DNA from: Haloactinospora alba
GTDB lineage: Bacteria; Actinomycetota; Actinomycetes; Streptosporangiales; Streptosporangiaceae
Assembly (NCBI RefSeq): GCF_006717075.1
Contig: NZ_VFQC01000003.1
Location: 62,001-126,000, forward strand
Direction: 5' to 3'
DNA: 64,000 nt
The position numbers were made by a program, and so were the translations under genes. Each line of letters opens with the position of its first letter. Positions within the stretch are counted from its first letter, which is position 1. Below the pieces are notes generated by a model. That model was not told the origin of the DNA, did not search any database, and saw only the letters and a list, made by a program, of their open reading frames with translations. This document shows, one piece after another, positions 43,766-52,921 of the stretch.

Positions 43766-44794
43766 TCAGTCCGGGCGGCGGCGCAGGTTGATCTCCACGT
43801 TGGCGCCGGTGTCCGGGTCGACGATGGTCTCCTGGGCGGCGGCGATGCCGTCCACGGTGAACTGGGACTCCGTGGGTACGTTGCGTTTCACCAGCGCCAG
43901 GGCGATCGGCCCCAGCTCGTGGTGGCGGCCCGAGGAGCCGACGGTGCCCACGGAGCGGCCGTCCAGCTCGACGTTGGCTCCGTGCTCGGGCAGGCGGTCC
44001 GCCGTGCCGTCCAGGTGCAGCATCACGAGCCGGCGCGGCGGCCGCCCCAGGTTGTGCACCCGCGCCACCGTCTCCTGGCCCGGGTAGCACCCCTTTTCCA
44101 GGTGGACGGCGGGCCCGATCCAGCCCATCTCGTGCGGGATGGCCTTGTGGTCGGTGTCCAGCCCGAGGCGGGGGCGGTGCTCGGCGATCCGGTGCGCCTC
44201 GTAGGCCCAGATCCCGGCCGGGCGCACGCCGGCGCCGGTGAGCGCCTCGGTGATGGGGGCGAGGGCCGCGGTGGGCAGGAACAGGTCGGTCTCGCCGTCG
44301 GCGGACCGCACGGGGGTGTCGTCCAGCCGTCCGCTGACCGAGGCGAGTGCCTCCTCACGCTCCGGGCCGACCAGGGTGAGGACGGCGCGGTCCTCGCTGA
44401 GGTCGGTCACCTCCACGCGGAGCATGAACCGCATCGAGTCGAGGAACGCCGCCAGGTCGGCGCCCGCGTCCGGTTCGGTGTGCAGCCACACGGCCTCCCC
44501 GTCCTCGAGGACAGCCATGTGGAACCGGAAGTGGCCCTTGGTGTCCATGATGAGGGCCTCGGTCGCGGCACCGGGCTCCAGGCCGTCCAGGTACTGGCTG
44601 GTGAGGCTGTGCAGCCAGCTGAGCCGGTCGGGGCCGGTGACGCGCACGACCCCCCGGTTCGACCGGTCGATCCAGGCCGACCCGTACTCCAGCGCCCGCC
44701 CCTCCTGGGCGGGCTCGCCGTAGTGGGCGGCGACACCGGTGTCGGGGGCATCGGCGGCGACGGCCTTGGGGCGGGTCAACAACGGCGATTTCAT
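43766..44794 (-). CDS. ygfZ: Folate-binding iron-sulfur cluster protein YgfZ
   Basis: GcvT-like protein that helps assemble or repair certain Fe-S enzymes with tetrahydrofolate. It has 342 residues from the ATG at 44794. Signature KGCYPGQE with Cys236 is intact, plus DRLSWLHSLTSQYLDGL and the C-terminal FTVDGIAAAQETIVDP. Next to a Fur-family gene read in the same direction (10 bp upstream), which fits iron metabolism. Confidence 0.93.
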   Translation of the reverse strand: MKSPLLTRPKAVAADAPDTGVAAHYGEPAQEGRALEYGSAWIDRSNRGVVRVTGPDRLSWLHSLTSQYLDGLEPGAATEALIMDTKGHFRFHMAVLEDGEAVWLHTEPDAGADLAAFLDSMRFMLRVEVTDLSEDRAVLTLVGPEREEALASVSGRLDDTPVRSADGETDLFLPTAALAPITEALTGAGVRPAGIWAYEAHRIAEHRPRLGLDTDHKAIPHEMGWIGPAVHLEKGCYPGQETVARVHNLGRPPRRLVMLHLDGTADRLPEHGANVELDGRSVGTVGSSGRHHELGPIALALVKRNVPTESQFTVDGIAAAQETIVDPDTGANVEINLRRRPD

Positions 44795-44804
44795 ACCCCC
44801 AACC

Positions 44805-45236
44805 CTATGCGCCGGTGCCACCGTCGCGGCAGGAGCGGCACGTGCCGAACACGGTGAGGTGGCGCGCGTCCGCGTCGAACCCGATCTCCTCGCGCAGCCG
44901 CTGCACGAGGCCGTCCGCCAGGTCGAGCGCGGTGTCGGAGACGTCCCCGCACCCGCGGCACACCACGTGCAGGTGGTCGGCCTCCTCGGCGAGGTGGTAC
45001 GAGGAGGAGGACCCGCCGAGGTGGGTGTGGGTGACCAACCCCACACTCTCCAGTAGGTCGAGGGTCCGGTACACGGTGGAGAGGTTCAGCCCGGAGGCCG
45101 TTTTCTGCACGGTGGCGCAGATGGCGTCCGGGGTCGCGTGCTCCAGCTCCCGGACCGCCTCGAGGACGAGCTGCCGCTGGGGGGTCACGCGGTAGCCGCG
45201 GGAACGCAACTCCTCGCGCCAGGTGTGGTGCGACAT
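44805..45236 (-). CDS. Fur-family transcriptional regulator
   Basis: 143 residues from the ATG at 45236. Winged helix (WREELRSRGYRVTPQRQLVLEAV, LNLSTVYRTLDLLESVGLV) and metal sites HLGGSSSSYHLAEEADHLH, CRGC and CRSC. The CxxC pairs give the structural zinc. It could sense nickel (Nur-like) or iron; the metal cannot be told from sequence alone. Probably co-transcribed with ygfZ. Confidence 0.9.
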   Translation of the reverse strand: MSHHTWREELRSRGYRVTPQRQLVLEAVRELEHATPDAICATVQKTASGLNLSTVYRTLDLLESVGLVTHTHLGGSSSSYHLAEEADHLHVVCRGCGDVSDTALDLADGLVQRLREEIGFDADARHLTVFGTCRSCRDGGTGA

Positions 45237-45350
45237 ACCCCCGATCCTAAGGCCCGCCGGCGGCACGGGGCGGGGTGGTCGGGGCCGGACGGCCTCCCCG
45301 CCCGGAACGCCGGCGTTGTCGGGCCTGGTGGTGAGGGGCGGAAAAATCCG

Positions 45351-45379
45351 TTGCCGCATCCGGCGGCCGGGCGTACTGT
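45351..45379 (+). promoter_or_regulatory. Predicted promoter of a lone small transcript
   Basis: TTGCCG (45351-45356), 17-bp spacer, TACTGT (45374-45379). It points to the micro-ORF at 45423. No other plus-strand gene follows for 1.1 kb. Confidence 0.5.
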
Positions 45380-45422
45380 CGTTGGTGTAGGCAGCCCAGA
45401 CGGGAAAGGAGGTGGTCCGGAA

Positions 45423-45461
45423 GTGAAGACGCAACGGACGAGTGAGGTGTCCGCTCGCTAG
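45423..45461 (+). CDS. Micro-ORF with strong ribosome-binding site
   Basis: 12 codons, MKTQRTSEVSAR (GTG start), with GGAAAGGAGGTGG 10 bases upstream, one of the best Shine-Dalgarno sequences in the window. The sequence around the stop (CCGCTCGCTAGGAGCGG) folds into a small hairpin. It may be a leader peptide or an sRNA with a decoy ORF. Not a recognised family. Confidence 0.45.
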   Translation: MKTQRTSEVSAR

Positions 45462-45551
45462 GAGCGGCACCAGGAGAGATTCCGGGCCGCTTCTAGCGGT
45501 CTGTGAGCGGGCACCCAGATCCCCGGGCGGCCGGACCTTGTCCACCCGGCC

Positions 45552-45570
45552 CCCGCCCTTGGTGGGCGGG
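45552..45570. terminator. Hairpin between small transcript and nitrobindin gene
   Basis: CCCGCCC / GGGCGGG stem of 7 bp with 5-nt loop. It would end both the small plus-strand transcript and the nitrobindin mRNA. Confidence 0.6.
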
Positions 45571-45628
45571 AGCGGCCCCGGGGATCCTTCCTGTCCCGCG
45601 GCGTCCGAGCCGGCCCCGCGGCGGGTGG

Positions 45629-46162
45629 TTACGTCCCCGCCTGTTTCAGCTGGGCCGACATGTAGGACTGCATCTCGTGGCCGCGCGCGGCCAGGTCCCA
45701 GGCGTAGCCCAGGGTCTCCCGGTTGTCGCCGAACAGCCCGTACAGCCGGTGGCTGGCGGTGGCCTGCATCCCGGTCTCGGTGCTCAGCACGGCGTCGCTG
45801 GTGAGTTCCACCCGGTTGGCGAACACGTTGCCGAGGTAGACCTCGGTGAAGCCCTCCGGGTGCGACAGCAGAACCTCCAGGTGCACGGTCGGCTGGTCGC
45901 TGTCGGGGTCCTGTTCCCGCGTCTCGGCGGGGCGCATCCGCCAGTAGCCGTTCTCGGCGGTCACGAACTCGCCCAGCGAGCCGTCCTGGTTCATCCGCCA
46001 CACGCGGCTGCGGTAGGTCAGAAACGGCCGCCCGTCGTGGCTGAACTCCACTTCCTGGCCGAACTGGAACTCCTCCATGTCGGGGTAGCCGGCGACGCCG
46101 ACCCCCTCCCAGCGGCCGATCAGAAACGACAGCTTCTCCAGCTCGGGGTGTACAGTACTCAT
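45629..46162 (-). CDS. Nitrobindin-like heme-binding beta-barrel protein
   Basis: 177 residues from the ATG at 46162. The FABP-like nitrobindin motif LIGRWEGVGVAGYP is at ~14-27, and later VEFSHDGRPFLTYRSRVW, TEVYLGNVF and ATASHRLYGLFGDNRETLGY. Family members bind ferric heme and isomerise peroxynitrite. Stands next to the Fur gene, as in Streptomyces. Confidence 0.9.
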   Translation of the reverse strand: MSTVHPELEKLSFLIGRWEGVGVAGYPDMEEFQFGQEVEFSHDGRPFLTYRSRVWRMNQDGSLGEFVTAENGYWRMRPAETREQDPDSDQPTVHLEVLLSHPEGFTEVYLGNVFANRVELTSDAVLSTETGMQATASHRLYGLFGDNRETLGYAWDLAARGHEMQSYMSAQLKQAGT

Positions 46163-46527
46163 CCTCGACTCCCTTGTAGACCGGTTCACCAGCCTAGGTG
46201 TCCACGCCCCGGCCACGTGCCGCGTCCGGGGGCGCTCCCGCCCGGAGGGCTTCCCCCGCACGCTGTCCGTTATCAATCCGTTATTAACGGCGGGGTCGCT
46301 TCGGTGGGATAGACCGGGTCCACCAGGACCCAGCGCAGGCGAACGATGGCGGACAGTCCCGGCATCGTGGTCGGGGCCGCGCAAAAAACTGGTAAAGAAG
46401 GATCTGGGTCCTGGCCCGTGGGAGCGGCTCGTGGCGAACGGCGCCCACCACGGGGCCCCGAGGGCGCCGCGGTGTGGGAGCGGCGCGGGCAGCTGCCAAC
46501 GAGACGAACGAGACGAGGCGGTCTGTG
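46163..46527. other. Gap between nitrobindin and GIDE-2 genes
   Basis: About 365 bases, divergent promoters. Contains the palindrome CCGTTATTAACGG (46278-46290). The plus gene has only a weak ribosome-binding site. Nothing else recognised. Confidence 0.4.
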
Positions 46528-47301
46528 ATGCTGGCGATCGGTGCGGTCCTCCTGGCCGGTGCGGCGATCCTGGCCCCCGTGGCCGTCACCGCCGTGCGCG
46601 GGTGGCTGCGGAGGCGCGCGGCCGCTGACCTCCGCCCCGAGACGATGGCCTCCCGCGCAGGCGAGACCCTCAGCCTCCGGGGCACCGCCGTGCCCGGACC
46701 GGCCGGCGCCCTGGAGTCGCGGCTGGTGAGCAGCGAGTGCGTGTGGCACGGCCACGAGGTGCGCCGCCACTACTGGCCGCTGCCCCGGGACGTGGGCGAG
46801 GGCGACACGGTCGAACGCACCTACGACCCCATCGCCGAGTACGGCTCCACGGACCCCTTCGGCATCGCCAGCCCCGCCGGAGGCCCGCGCGGACGCGGGC
46901 GCCCCGTGCTGGTCGACCCCACGGACGCCGAGGTCGCCGGCCCCGACATGTGCCTGCAACGCGTGGTGCAGCGGCCCCAGCGCGGCGTTCCCGCCCCCGC
47001 CGACGACCTCCTGCCCCGCGTCAAGGGCCAGATCGTGGGGCTGTTCCGCGGCGAGACCATCGAGTTCGAGTACCGCGAGTGGGTGCTCCGTCCCGGCGCC
47101 CCCATCACCGTGCACGGCGCGCTGGAGGAGCGCGGCGGCGCCCTCGTGCTCACCGCCCCCTCCGACGGGCGGCTGCGGATCGAACAGCACGGCACCACCG
47201 CGCCCGAGGCGCGCGGTGGTGCCGCGGGGGCGCTGCTCCTCAGCGCGGCGGCGGGCCTCGCCGCCGTCGCGGGCCTCGTCCTGGTCCTCGCCGGGCTCTG
47301 A
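46528..47301 (+). CDS. GIDE-domain membrane protein, second copy
   Basis: 257 residues from the ATG at 46528. N-terminal helix (LAIGAVLLAGAAILAPVAVTAV), GIDE-like core (SSECVWHGHEVRRHYWPLPR, EFEYREWVLRPGAPITVHGAL) and C-terminal helix (AAGLAAVAGLVLVLAGL). Same layout as 34589-35392, only ~30 % alike by eye, so an old duplication. No RING finger. Function unknown. Confidence 0.78.
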   Translation: MLAIGAVLLAGAAILAPVAVTAVRGWLRRRAAADLRPETMASRAGETLSLRGTAVPGPAGALESRLVSSECVWHGHEVRRHYWPLPRDVGEGDTVERTYDPIAEYGSTDPFGIASPAGGPRGRGRPVLVDPTDAEVAGPDMCLQRVVQRPQRGVPAPADDLLPRVKGQIVGLFRGETIEFEYREWVLRPGAPITVHGALEERGGALVLTAPSDGRLRIEQHGTTAPEARGGAAGALLLSAAAGLAAVAGLVLVLAGL

Positions 47302-47392
47302 CCGGGCGCGGCGCCGTCCACGATCCACCGCGGCGCCGGCCGCGGCGCCCGTGACGGACAGCGCCCGCCGAACAGGCCCTAAGCTGACGGCC

Positions 47393-47755
47393 ATGAGCCG
47401 TTCATTGGTGGTCAAGGTCACATCGGGTGAGGACGCCGCCGAGCGTTGCAACCAGGCGTTCACGGTGGCGGCGACAGCGGTGGCGAGCGGGGTCGACGTG
47501 TCCCTGTGGCTGACGGGGGAAGCCAGCTGGTTCGCGGTACCGGGCGAGGCGAGGAAGTTCTCCCTGCCGCACGCCGCGCCGCTGCACGACCTGCTGGAGA
47601 GCGTCCTCGCCGGGGGGCGGGTCATCCTGTGCAGCCAGTGCGCCGCGCGGCGCCAGCTCACCGAGGAGGACCTCGTCTCCGGCATCCGCATCGCCGGAGC
47701 GCCCGCGTTCGTGGAGGAGGTGACGGCCGAGGGGGTCCAGGCGCTGGTGTACTGA
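47393..47755 (+). CDS. DsrE-family protein
   Basis: 120 residues. DsrE/F fold: LVVKVTSGEDAAERCNQAFTVA, GVDVSLWLTGEASWF and GRVILCSQCAARR. CSQCAAR carries a Cys pair where sulfurtransferase members have their active cysteine. Small cytoplasmic redox/sulfur protein; partner unknown. Confidence 0.85.
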   Translation: MSRSLVVKVTSGEDAAERCNQAFTVAATAVASGVDVSLWLTGEASWFAVPGEARKFSLPHAAPLHDLLESVLAGGRVILCSQCAARRQLTEEDLVSGIRIAGAPAFVEEVTAEGVQALVY

Positions 47756-47764
47756 ACCGCGGCG

Positions 47765-47796
47765 CCGCCTGCCACCCGGGCGCGGGTGGCAGGCGG
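47765..47796. terminator. Bidirectional terminator between DsrE gene and gpmA
   Basis: Perfect 14-bp stem CCGCCTGCCACCCG / CGGGTGGCAGGCGG with a 4-nt loop, in the 52-bp gap of convergent genes. Confidence 0.85.
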
Positions 47797-47807
47797 TCCG
47801 GGTTCCG

Positions 47808-48554
47808 TTACCGCGCTCCCTGGCTCTTCACGGCCTCGATCGCGGAGGCGGCGGCCTGGGGGTCGAGGTACTCGCCGCCCTTCGTGCGCGGGGTGAAGTT
47901 CTCGTCGAGCTCGTACACCAGCGGGATACCGGTCGGGATGTTCAGCCCCGTGATGGTCTCGTCGTCGACACTGTCCAGGTGCTTCACCAGCGCGCGCAGG
48001 GAGTTGCCGTGCGCGGCCACCAGCACGGTCCCTCCCGCCGCCAGCTCCGGCACGATCGCGTCGTACCAGTACGGCAGCATCCGCTGGACGACGTCGGCCA
48101 GGCACTCGGTGCGCGGCATCAGCTCCGGCGGCAGGTCGGCGTAGCGCGTCTCACCCACCTGGGAGTAGGCGTCGTCGTCGGCGATCCGCGGGGGAGGGGT
48201 GTCGAAGGAGCGGCGCCAGACCATGAACTGCTCCTCGCCGTAGGCCTCACGCGTCTGGGCCTTGTTCTTGCCCTGCAGCGCACCGTAGTGGCGCTCGTTG
48301 AGCCGCCACGAGCGCCGCACCGGAAGCCAGTGCAGGTCGGCGGCCTCCAGCGCGATGTTCGCGGTCCGGATGGCGCGTTTGAGCACCGAGGTGTGCACCA
48401 CGCTGGGGCGCAGGCCCGCGTCGCGCAGCAGCTCACCGCCCTTGCGCGCTTCTTCCTCACCGGCGACGGAGAGGTCCACGTCCACCCAGCCGGTGAACAG
48501 TCCTTCGGCGTTCCAGACACTTTCGCCGTGTCGCAGCAAAACCAGAGTCCCCAT
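47808..48554 (-). CDS. gpmA: 2,3-bisphosphoglycerate-dependent phosphoglycerate mutase
   Basis: Interconverts 3- and 2-phosphoglycerate in glycolysis. 248 residues, the usual dPGM length. Catalytic His9 in [27 protein letters not shown], and second His in [26 protein letters not shown] ends the protein as in the family. Neighbours YbjN and MshA as in other actinomycetes. Confidence 0.95.
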   Translation of the reverse strand: MGTLVLLRHGESVWNAEGLFTGWVDVDLSVAGEEEARKGGELLRDAGLRPSVVHTSVLKRAIRTANIALEAADLHWLPVRRSWRLNERHYGALQGKNKAQTREAYGEEQFMVWRRSFDTPPPRIADDDAYSQVGETRYADLPPELMPRTECLADVVQRMLPYWYDAIVPELAAGGTVLVAAHGNSLRALVKHLDSVDDETITGLNIPTGIPLVYELDENFTPRTKGGEYLDPQAAASAIEAVKSQGAR

Positions 48555-48623
48555 GGGCGCCAGCCTAGCTGCCCGCCGCGGGCAACACGGAAGCCGCCCG
48601 CGGGACCGCGGACCGGGTGGGGG

Positions 48624-49202
48624 TCACCGCGCCTCGCCGGACTGCTCCTGCGCGCGCGACAGCACGGGGGGTGCCGGGGGATCCCCGCCCCCGTCCTCCG
48701 GCTGGGACCGTTCCACGAGGTGGCGGAACGGCTGCAGGTTGCGCAGGCTGTAGCCGCCGGCCACCCGCCACTGCCACTCCCGGCGGATGGAGGAGGCGAA
48801 CCCCAGCTCCAGGGCGGTATTGAAGTTCTCGTCGGAGTAGGTCAGCGCGCAGCCCAGCAGCCGGTCCACCTCCTCGGCGGTGACCGCCGCCAGCGGGATC
48901 CGGCCGACCAGGTACACGTCGCCGACCTCGTCGGCGGAGAACGCCATCCCGTACATGTCCGCGTTCTTGCGCATCAGCCACTGGTAGAACCCGGCGTGGT
49001 TCTCGTCCGGCTGGCGGCAGAAGAACGTCTTCAGCAGCATGCTGTGCTCGCCGATGTTCAACCACACCAGCGTCTTGAGCTTGCGCTGCCCCGGCAGGGT
49101 GACGAGGAACGCGTCCGGGCGGGGGCGTTCGGCCTCGAGGCCGGCGTCGGCGACTGCGGCCTCGACCGCCGCGGCAGCGTCGGTGTGCGCCTGCGATGAC
49201 AT
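48624..49202 (-). CDS. YbjN domain-containing protein
   Basis: 192 residues from the ATG at 49202. YbjN/type III secretion chaperone-like fold: AFLVTLPGQRKLKTLVWLNI, FYQWLMRKNADMYGMAFSA, DVYLVGRIPLAAVTAEEVDR. Between mshA and gpmA in many actinomycetes. Function not established. Confidence 0.88.
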   Translation of the reverse strand: MSSQAHTDAAAAVEAAVADAGLEAERPRPDAFLVTLPGQRKLKTLVWLNIGEHSMLLKTFFCRQPDENHAGFYQWLMRKNADMYGMAFSADEVGDVYLVGRIPLAAVTAEEVDRLLGCALTYSDENFNTALELGFASSIRREWQWRVAGGYSLRNLQPFRHLVERSQPEDGGGDPPAPPVLSRAQEQSGEAR

Positions 49203-49254
49203 GTGCGACTGTGACCCCTGGTTCCTCGGTCCGGTTGTCGGCGCCTTCCGGCGG

Positions 49255-50577
49255 TTACTGGCTGACTGCCGCGGCGAGCGGCTCCTGGCGCAGCGCCCCA
49301 CCGTAGACGCCGAGTAGTTTGTCCACGGTCGCCGACCAGCTTAGTCGCGCGGCGTGCTCGACCCCCGCACGGCCCATCCGGTCCCGCGACTCCGGTTCGG
49401 TGATGACGCGGTGCAGGGCGCGGGCGTAGTCCCGCGGCGCGTGCCCGTCGACGAGCACTCCGGAGACACCGTCGCGCACCGCCAAGGGAAGCCCGCCCAC
49501 CCGGGAGGCGACGACCGGGGTGCCGCACGCCTGGGACTCCACCGCGACCAGGCCGAACGACTCCGAGTAGGACGGCACCACGGTCGCGGTCGCCGCCCGG
49601 TAGAAGTCGGCGAGATCCCGCCGGGAACGGGGCGGTTCCATGCGGACGATGTCGGCGATCCCCAACGTGTCGGCCAGCGCGCTCAACCGGCGCGGCTCGG
49701 CGGTGTCGCCCCCGGAGAGGCCGCCCACGACGCCGATTACCAGCCGGCGGCGCAGCCCCGGGTCGCGCCGCAGCAGTTCGGCGGCGGAACGCAGCAGCAC
49801 GTCGGGGGCCTTGAGGCGCTGCACCCGCCCCACGAACAGCAGCAGCTCGGTGTCAGCGTCCAGACCGATGCGGCGCAGCGCGTCCCGGCGCGAGCCGGGG
49901 GTGAACATGTCCAGGTCCACACCGGGCGGCACCGTGCTGACCCGCTGCGGGTCGGCCTCGTAGTGACTGACCAGCTGCCGCGCCTCGTCGCCGGTGTTGG
50001 CGATGAGGTGGTCCGCGCTGCGGACGAGCTGGGTCTCCCCGCGCACCCGCGTCTCCGGTTCGGGGCTGTCACCCTCGGCGAGCGCCATGTTCTTGACCCT
50101 GGCGAGGGTGTGCATCGACTGCACCATGGGCACCCCCCACCGGCGCGCGACGGCGAGGCCGGCGCGCCCGGACAGCCAGTAGTGCCCGTGCACCAGGTCG
50201 TAGTGGCCGCGCTCCTGGTTCGCCTCGGTCTGCAGCACCCCGAAGATGAACGGGCACAGGTGGTGCGCCAGCGCCTCCTTGCCCAGGTCCCCGAACGGGC
50301 CGGCCGGGACGTGCCGGACGGTCACTCCGGGGTGCATCTCCACGGCGGGCGGCTGGTCGGGGTGGGTGGCGCGGGTGAACACGTCCACGGCGACGCCGCG
50401 GTCGGCCAGACGCTTGGCGACCTCGACGATGTAGACGTTCATGCCGCCGGCGTCCCCGCTGCCGGGTTGCTCCAGGGGGGAGGTGTGCAGACTGATGGTG
50501 GCGATCCGTCCCGGACCCTCCGGGGCGCCGGTACTCGCTGTTCGTGTGTCGGTCGCGCTCGGACTGTCCGGCACCAC
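49255..50577 (-). CDS. mshA: D-inositol-3-phosphate glycosyltransferase MshA
   Basis: First step of mycothiol synthesis: UDP-GlcNAc plus inositol-3-phosphate. 440 residues from the GTG at 50577 (GGGGA upstream); a longer reading to 50661 is possible. GT4 glycosyltransferase: TSPLEQPGSGDAGGMNVYIV, DLVHGHYWLSG, GVDLDMFTPG and the EX7E region SYSESFGLVAVESQACGTPV. MshD is at the other end of the window. Confidence 0.95.
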   Translation of the reverse strand: MVPDSPSATDTRTASTGAPEGPGRIATISLHTSPLEQPGSGDAGGMNVYIVEVAKRLADRGVAVDVFTRATHPDQPPAVEMHPGVTVRHVPAGPFGDLGKEALAHHLCPFIFGVLQTEANQERGHYDLVHGHYWLSGRAGLAVARRWGVPMVQSMHTLARVKNMALAEGDSPEPETRVRGETQLVRSADHLIANTGDEARQLVSHYEADPQRVSTVPPGVDLDMFTPGSRRDALRRIGLDADTELLLFVGRVQRLKAPDVLLRSAAELLRRDPGLRRRLVIGVVGGLSGGDTAEPRRLSALADTLGIADIVRMEPPRSRRDLADFYRAATATVVPSYSESFGLVAVESQACGTPVVASRVGGLPLAVRDGVSGVLVDGHAPRDYARALHRVITEPESRDRMGRAGVEHAARLSWSATVDKLLGVYGGALRQEPLAAAVSQ

Positions 50578-50787
50578 TACTGTCGTCCCCTTCCGTCTCG
50601 GGCAGTCTTCGCACCGCCACCTCGAATCCACAACAGCGGCAATGGCGGACAGTGTTCCCATGATGGCGCCAGGGGTGGTGGAGCGTGCGTCCGGGGTCCG
50701 CGGCCGGTGGTCGCGGGGCGGCCGGTGCCGGTGCGGGAGGCTGCGGGCCGTTCTCGGGAGTGCCGGCTGGCCGCCGGGGAACCGCGC

Positions 50788-51774
50788 TCAGTTCCCCCGC
50801 TGCTGTCCGGTCCGGGGGTCGCTCCAGCCCTCGGTGAGGAACTCCACAGCCTCCGGGACGGTGGGGTTCCAGGTGGTGAAGCTGTGGTCCCCCTCGGGGA
50901 AGGCGGTCCGTACCGTCATGTCACGGTCCCGCAGCATCGAGGCGAAGCGTTTCGCCTCGCCGTGGATGCTGCCCTCCTGCAGCGGGGTGTGGTCGTCCTT
51001 CCCCTCGATGAGCATGAACCGGATGTCTTGCACCCCGGGTTCGTCCAGCAGCTGGTCGGGAGCGTGCTGGTCGGTGTCGCTCCCGAAGGTGTTGCTGGGG
51101 TCGTCGACCTTGAAGTACCCGGCCCAGCTCACCGCCTGGGAGTACAGCTCGGGGTGGCGCAGCGGCAGGGCCGCGGCGCCGTACCCGCCCATGGAGAAGC
51201 CGCCGATGGCGCGCAGGGAGCGGGGGCGGCGGTCGTCCCCCTCGACGGCTTTCACCGCCTTCTCCGTGACGAACGACTCGATGTTGAAGTCCCCGTCGAC
51301 GTCGTCGCCCCACTCGGTGTCGCTGCCGCCGACCTCCTGGCCGTGCGGGGCGGCCACCACGAACTCCACCCCGCTGGAGCACATCGCCTCGTCCAGTATC
51401 GGCCCGAGGTCGGCGTCCCTGAGCGTCAGGTGGCTGGTGGTGGAGCCGTGCAGCAGGTACAGCACGGGGGTGTCCTCGTTGTCCGAACCGGGCGGGCGCC
51501 GCACCCAGATGGAGCGTTCCCCGTCCGGCGCGCCCTTGTCCGGCACCTTCACGATGTCCTCGGAGCTGGGCTCGTCACAGACGTCCACCTCCCCGGGGCG
51601 GGGTTGGACCGCGGGGGCGGTGGCCCCCGGGCCGGCGCCGCTGGCGCCGCTGGCGTGGGTGGCCATGTCCGGCCGCAGCCGCCCGTCGTGGAAGGTGGCG
51701 ACGGTTCCCGCCGTGGCTACCAGGAGTGAGGATGCCACGAGAACCGTTGTCGCGCGGGAGAGCGTCGTGAACAC
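50788..51774 (-). CDS. Secreted esterase (antigen-85/esterase-D-like alpha/beta hydrolase)
   Basis: 328 residues from the GTG at 51774. Signal peptide (TTVLVASSLLVATAGTVATF), then an alpha/beta-hydrolase with oxyanion VLYLLHGSTTSH and nucleophile GFSMGGYGAA. Asp and His probably lie in IEGKDDHT and GDHSFTTW. Substrate unknown; the family includes mycolyl transferases and feruloyl esterases. Confidence 0.87.
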   Translation of the reverse strand: MFTTLSRATTVLVASSLLVATAGTVATFHDGRLRPDMATHASGASGAGPGATAPAVQPRPGEVDVCDEPSSEDIVKVPDKGAPDGERSIWVRRPPGSDNEDTPVLYLLHGSTTSHLTLRDADLGPILDEAMCSSGVEFVVAAPHGQEVGGSDTEWGDDVDGDFNIESFVTEKAVKAVEGDDRRPRSLRAIGGFSMGGYGAAALPLRHPELYSQAVSWAGYFKVDDPSNTFGSDTDQHAPDQLLDEPGVQDIRFMLIEGKDDHTPLQEGSIHGEAKRFASMLRDRDMTVRTAFPEGDHSFTTWNPTVPEAVEFLTEGWSDPRTGQQRGN

Positions 51775-51789
51775 ACCGGAATCCTCAGG

Positions 51790-52320
51790 TCAGGAGTGTG
51801 GTGCCGTGCCGGTTTCCGCGAGCGCGCGCTCGAAAATCTCGTACATACGCTCCCCGGCAAGCACAAAACGGACATGACCTACTGTAACCGAGGAATCCCG
51901 TGTTGTCCGGACAGCGATCCGTGCCCCGTCCTCGGCTGGCCAGCCGTAGGCCCCGGTGGAGATCGCCGGGAACGCGACACTGCGGGCTCCCAGCTCCGCC
52001 GCCACCCGCAGGGACTCGCGGTAGCACGAGGCCAGCGTCTCGGAACGGTCCTCGTTCGTGCTGTACACCGGCCCGACCGTGTGGATCACCCAGCGCGCCG
52101 GGAGCTTGCCCGCCGTCGTCGCGACCGCCTGCCCGGCGGGCAGGCCCTTGCCGTAACTCGAGGCGCGCAGCGCGCGGCACTCCTCGAGGATCTCGTGGCC
52201 GCCCGCGCGGTGGATGGCGCCGTCCACGCCCCCGCCGCCGAGCAGCGAGGAGTTGGCGGCGTTGACGACGGCGTCGACGTCCTGCTCGGTGATGTCGCCC
52301 TGCACGAGGCGGATGTCCAT
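51790..52320 (-). CDS. Macrodomain O-acetyl-ADP-ribose deacetylase
   Basis: 176 residues from the ATG at 52320. MacroD-type motifs: QGDITEQDVDAVVNAANSSL, GGGGVDGAIHRAGG, and AFPAISTGAYGWP. It would remove ADP-ribose from acetyl ester or protein substrates. It sits 15 bp upstream of the esterase gene and may be in its operon. Confidence 0.93.
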   Translation of the reverse strand: MDIRLVQGDITEQDVDAVVNAANSSLLGGGGVDGAIHRAGGHEILEECRALRASSYGKGLPAGQAVATTAGKLPARWVIHTVGPVYSTNEDRSETLASCYRESLRVAAELGARSVAFPAISTGAYGWPAEDGARIAVRTTRDSSVTVGHVRFVLAGERMYEIFERALAETGTAPHS

Positions 52321-52533
52321 CGCTTGGCTCCTCCCGTTGTTCGGCCGGACGGTGGTTAGCGGCACCCCGGGGGCGGGGATGAACCGACAGGATACGGTGT
52401 GCTGTTCCCAGTGCGGCCCCGACCGGTGTCGTGGTGATGACGACTACCCAGGTGATGCGTGTGAATATACGGGAGAGTGCCCGCACGCCGGCGCTGCCGA
52501 GCGGCGCCGCCCCCCACGACGAGGAGTAGTACT

Positions 52534-52917
52534 ATGCCCCGTAGACTCGGTGTTATGAATCGGCTCGGTGACCTCGAACGCGCGGTGATGGATGTACTGT
52601 GGCAACACAACGAGCCGCTGACAGTACGGGAGGTGGGACGTGCCCTGTCCGAACGGGACCTGGCGCACACCACGGTCATGACGGTGCTCGACCGGCTGGC
52701 GAAGAAGGGCGTCGTCGCCAGGAACCGCGAGGGCCGCGCGTGGCGCTACAGCCCGGCCGCGAGCCGGGAGAACTACGTGTCGGAGATGATGATCGACGCC
52801 CTGGACCAGACCGGCGACCGGGACGCCGCCCTGGCCGCGTTCGTACGCTCGATGAGCGGCAACGAGGCCCAAGCACTGCGCCGCGCGCTAGCGGAAGTCG
52901 ACGACCCGAGGACCTAA
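52534..52917 (+). CDS. BlaI/MecI/CopY-family repressor
   Basis: 127 residues. I use the ATG at 52534 because GAGGAG lies 7 bases before it; the ATG at 52555 (MNRLGDLERAVMDVLW) has no such site. BlaI winged helix: LTVREVGRALSERDLAHTTV MTVLDRL. Pairs with the M56 peptidase gene that starts 4 bp later, the usual BlaI/BlaR-like unit. Confidence 0.92.
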   Translation: MPRRLGVMNRLGDLERAVMDVLWQHNEPLTVREVGRALSERDLAHTTVMTVLDRLAKKGVVARNREGRAWRYSPAASRENYVSEMMIDALDQTGDRDAALAAFVRSMSGNEAQALRRALAEVDDPRT

Positions 52918-52921
52918 CCGT

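Noticed and set aside
46273-48105. 610-codon minus-strand frame opposite the second GIDE and DsrE genes
   Set aside because: The plus strand holds recognisable proteins; the frame is compositionally biased.
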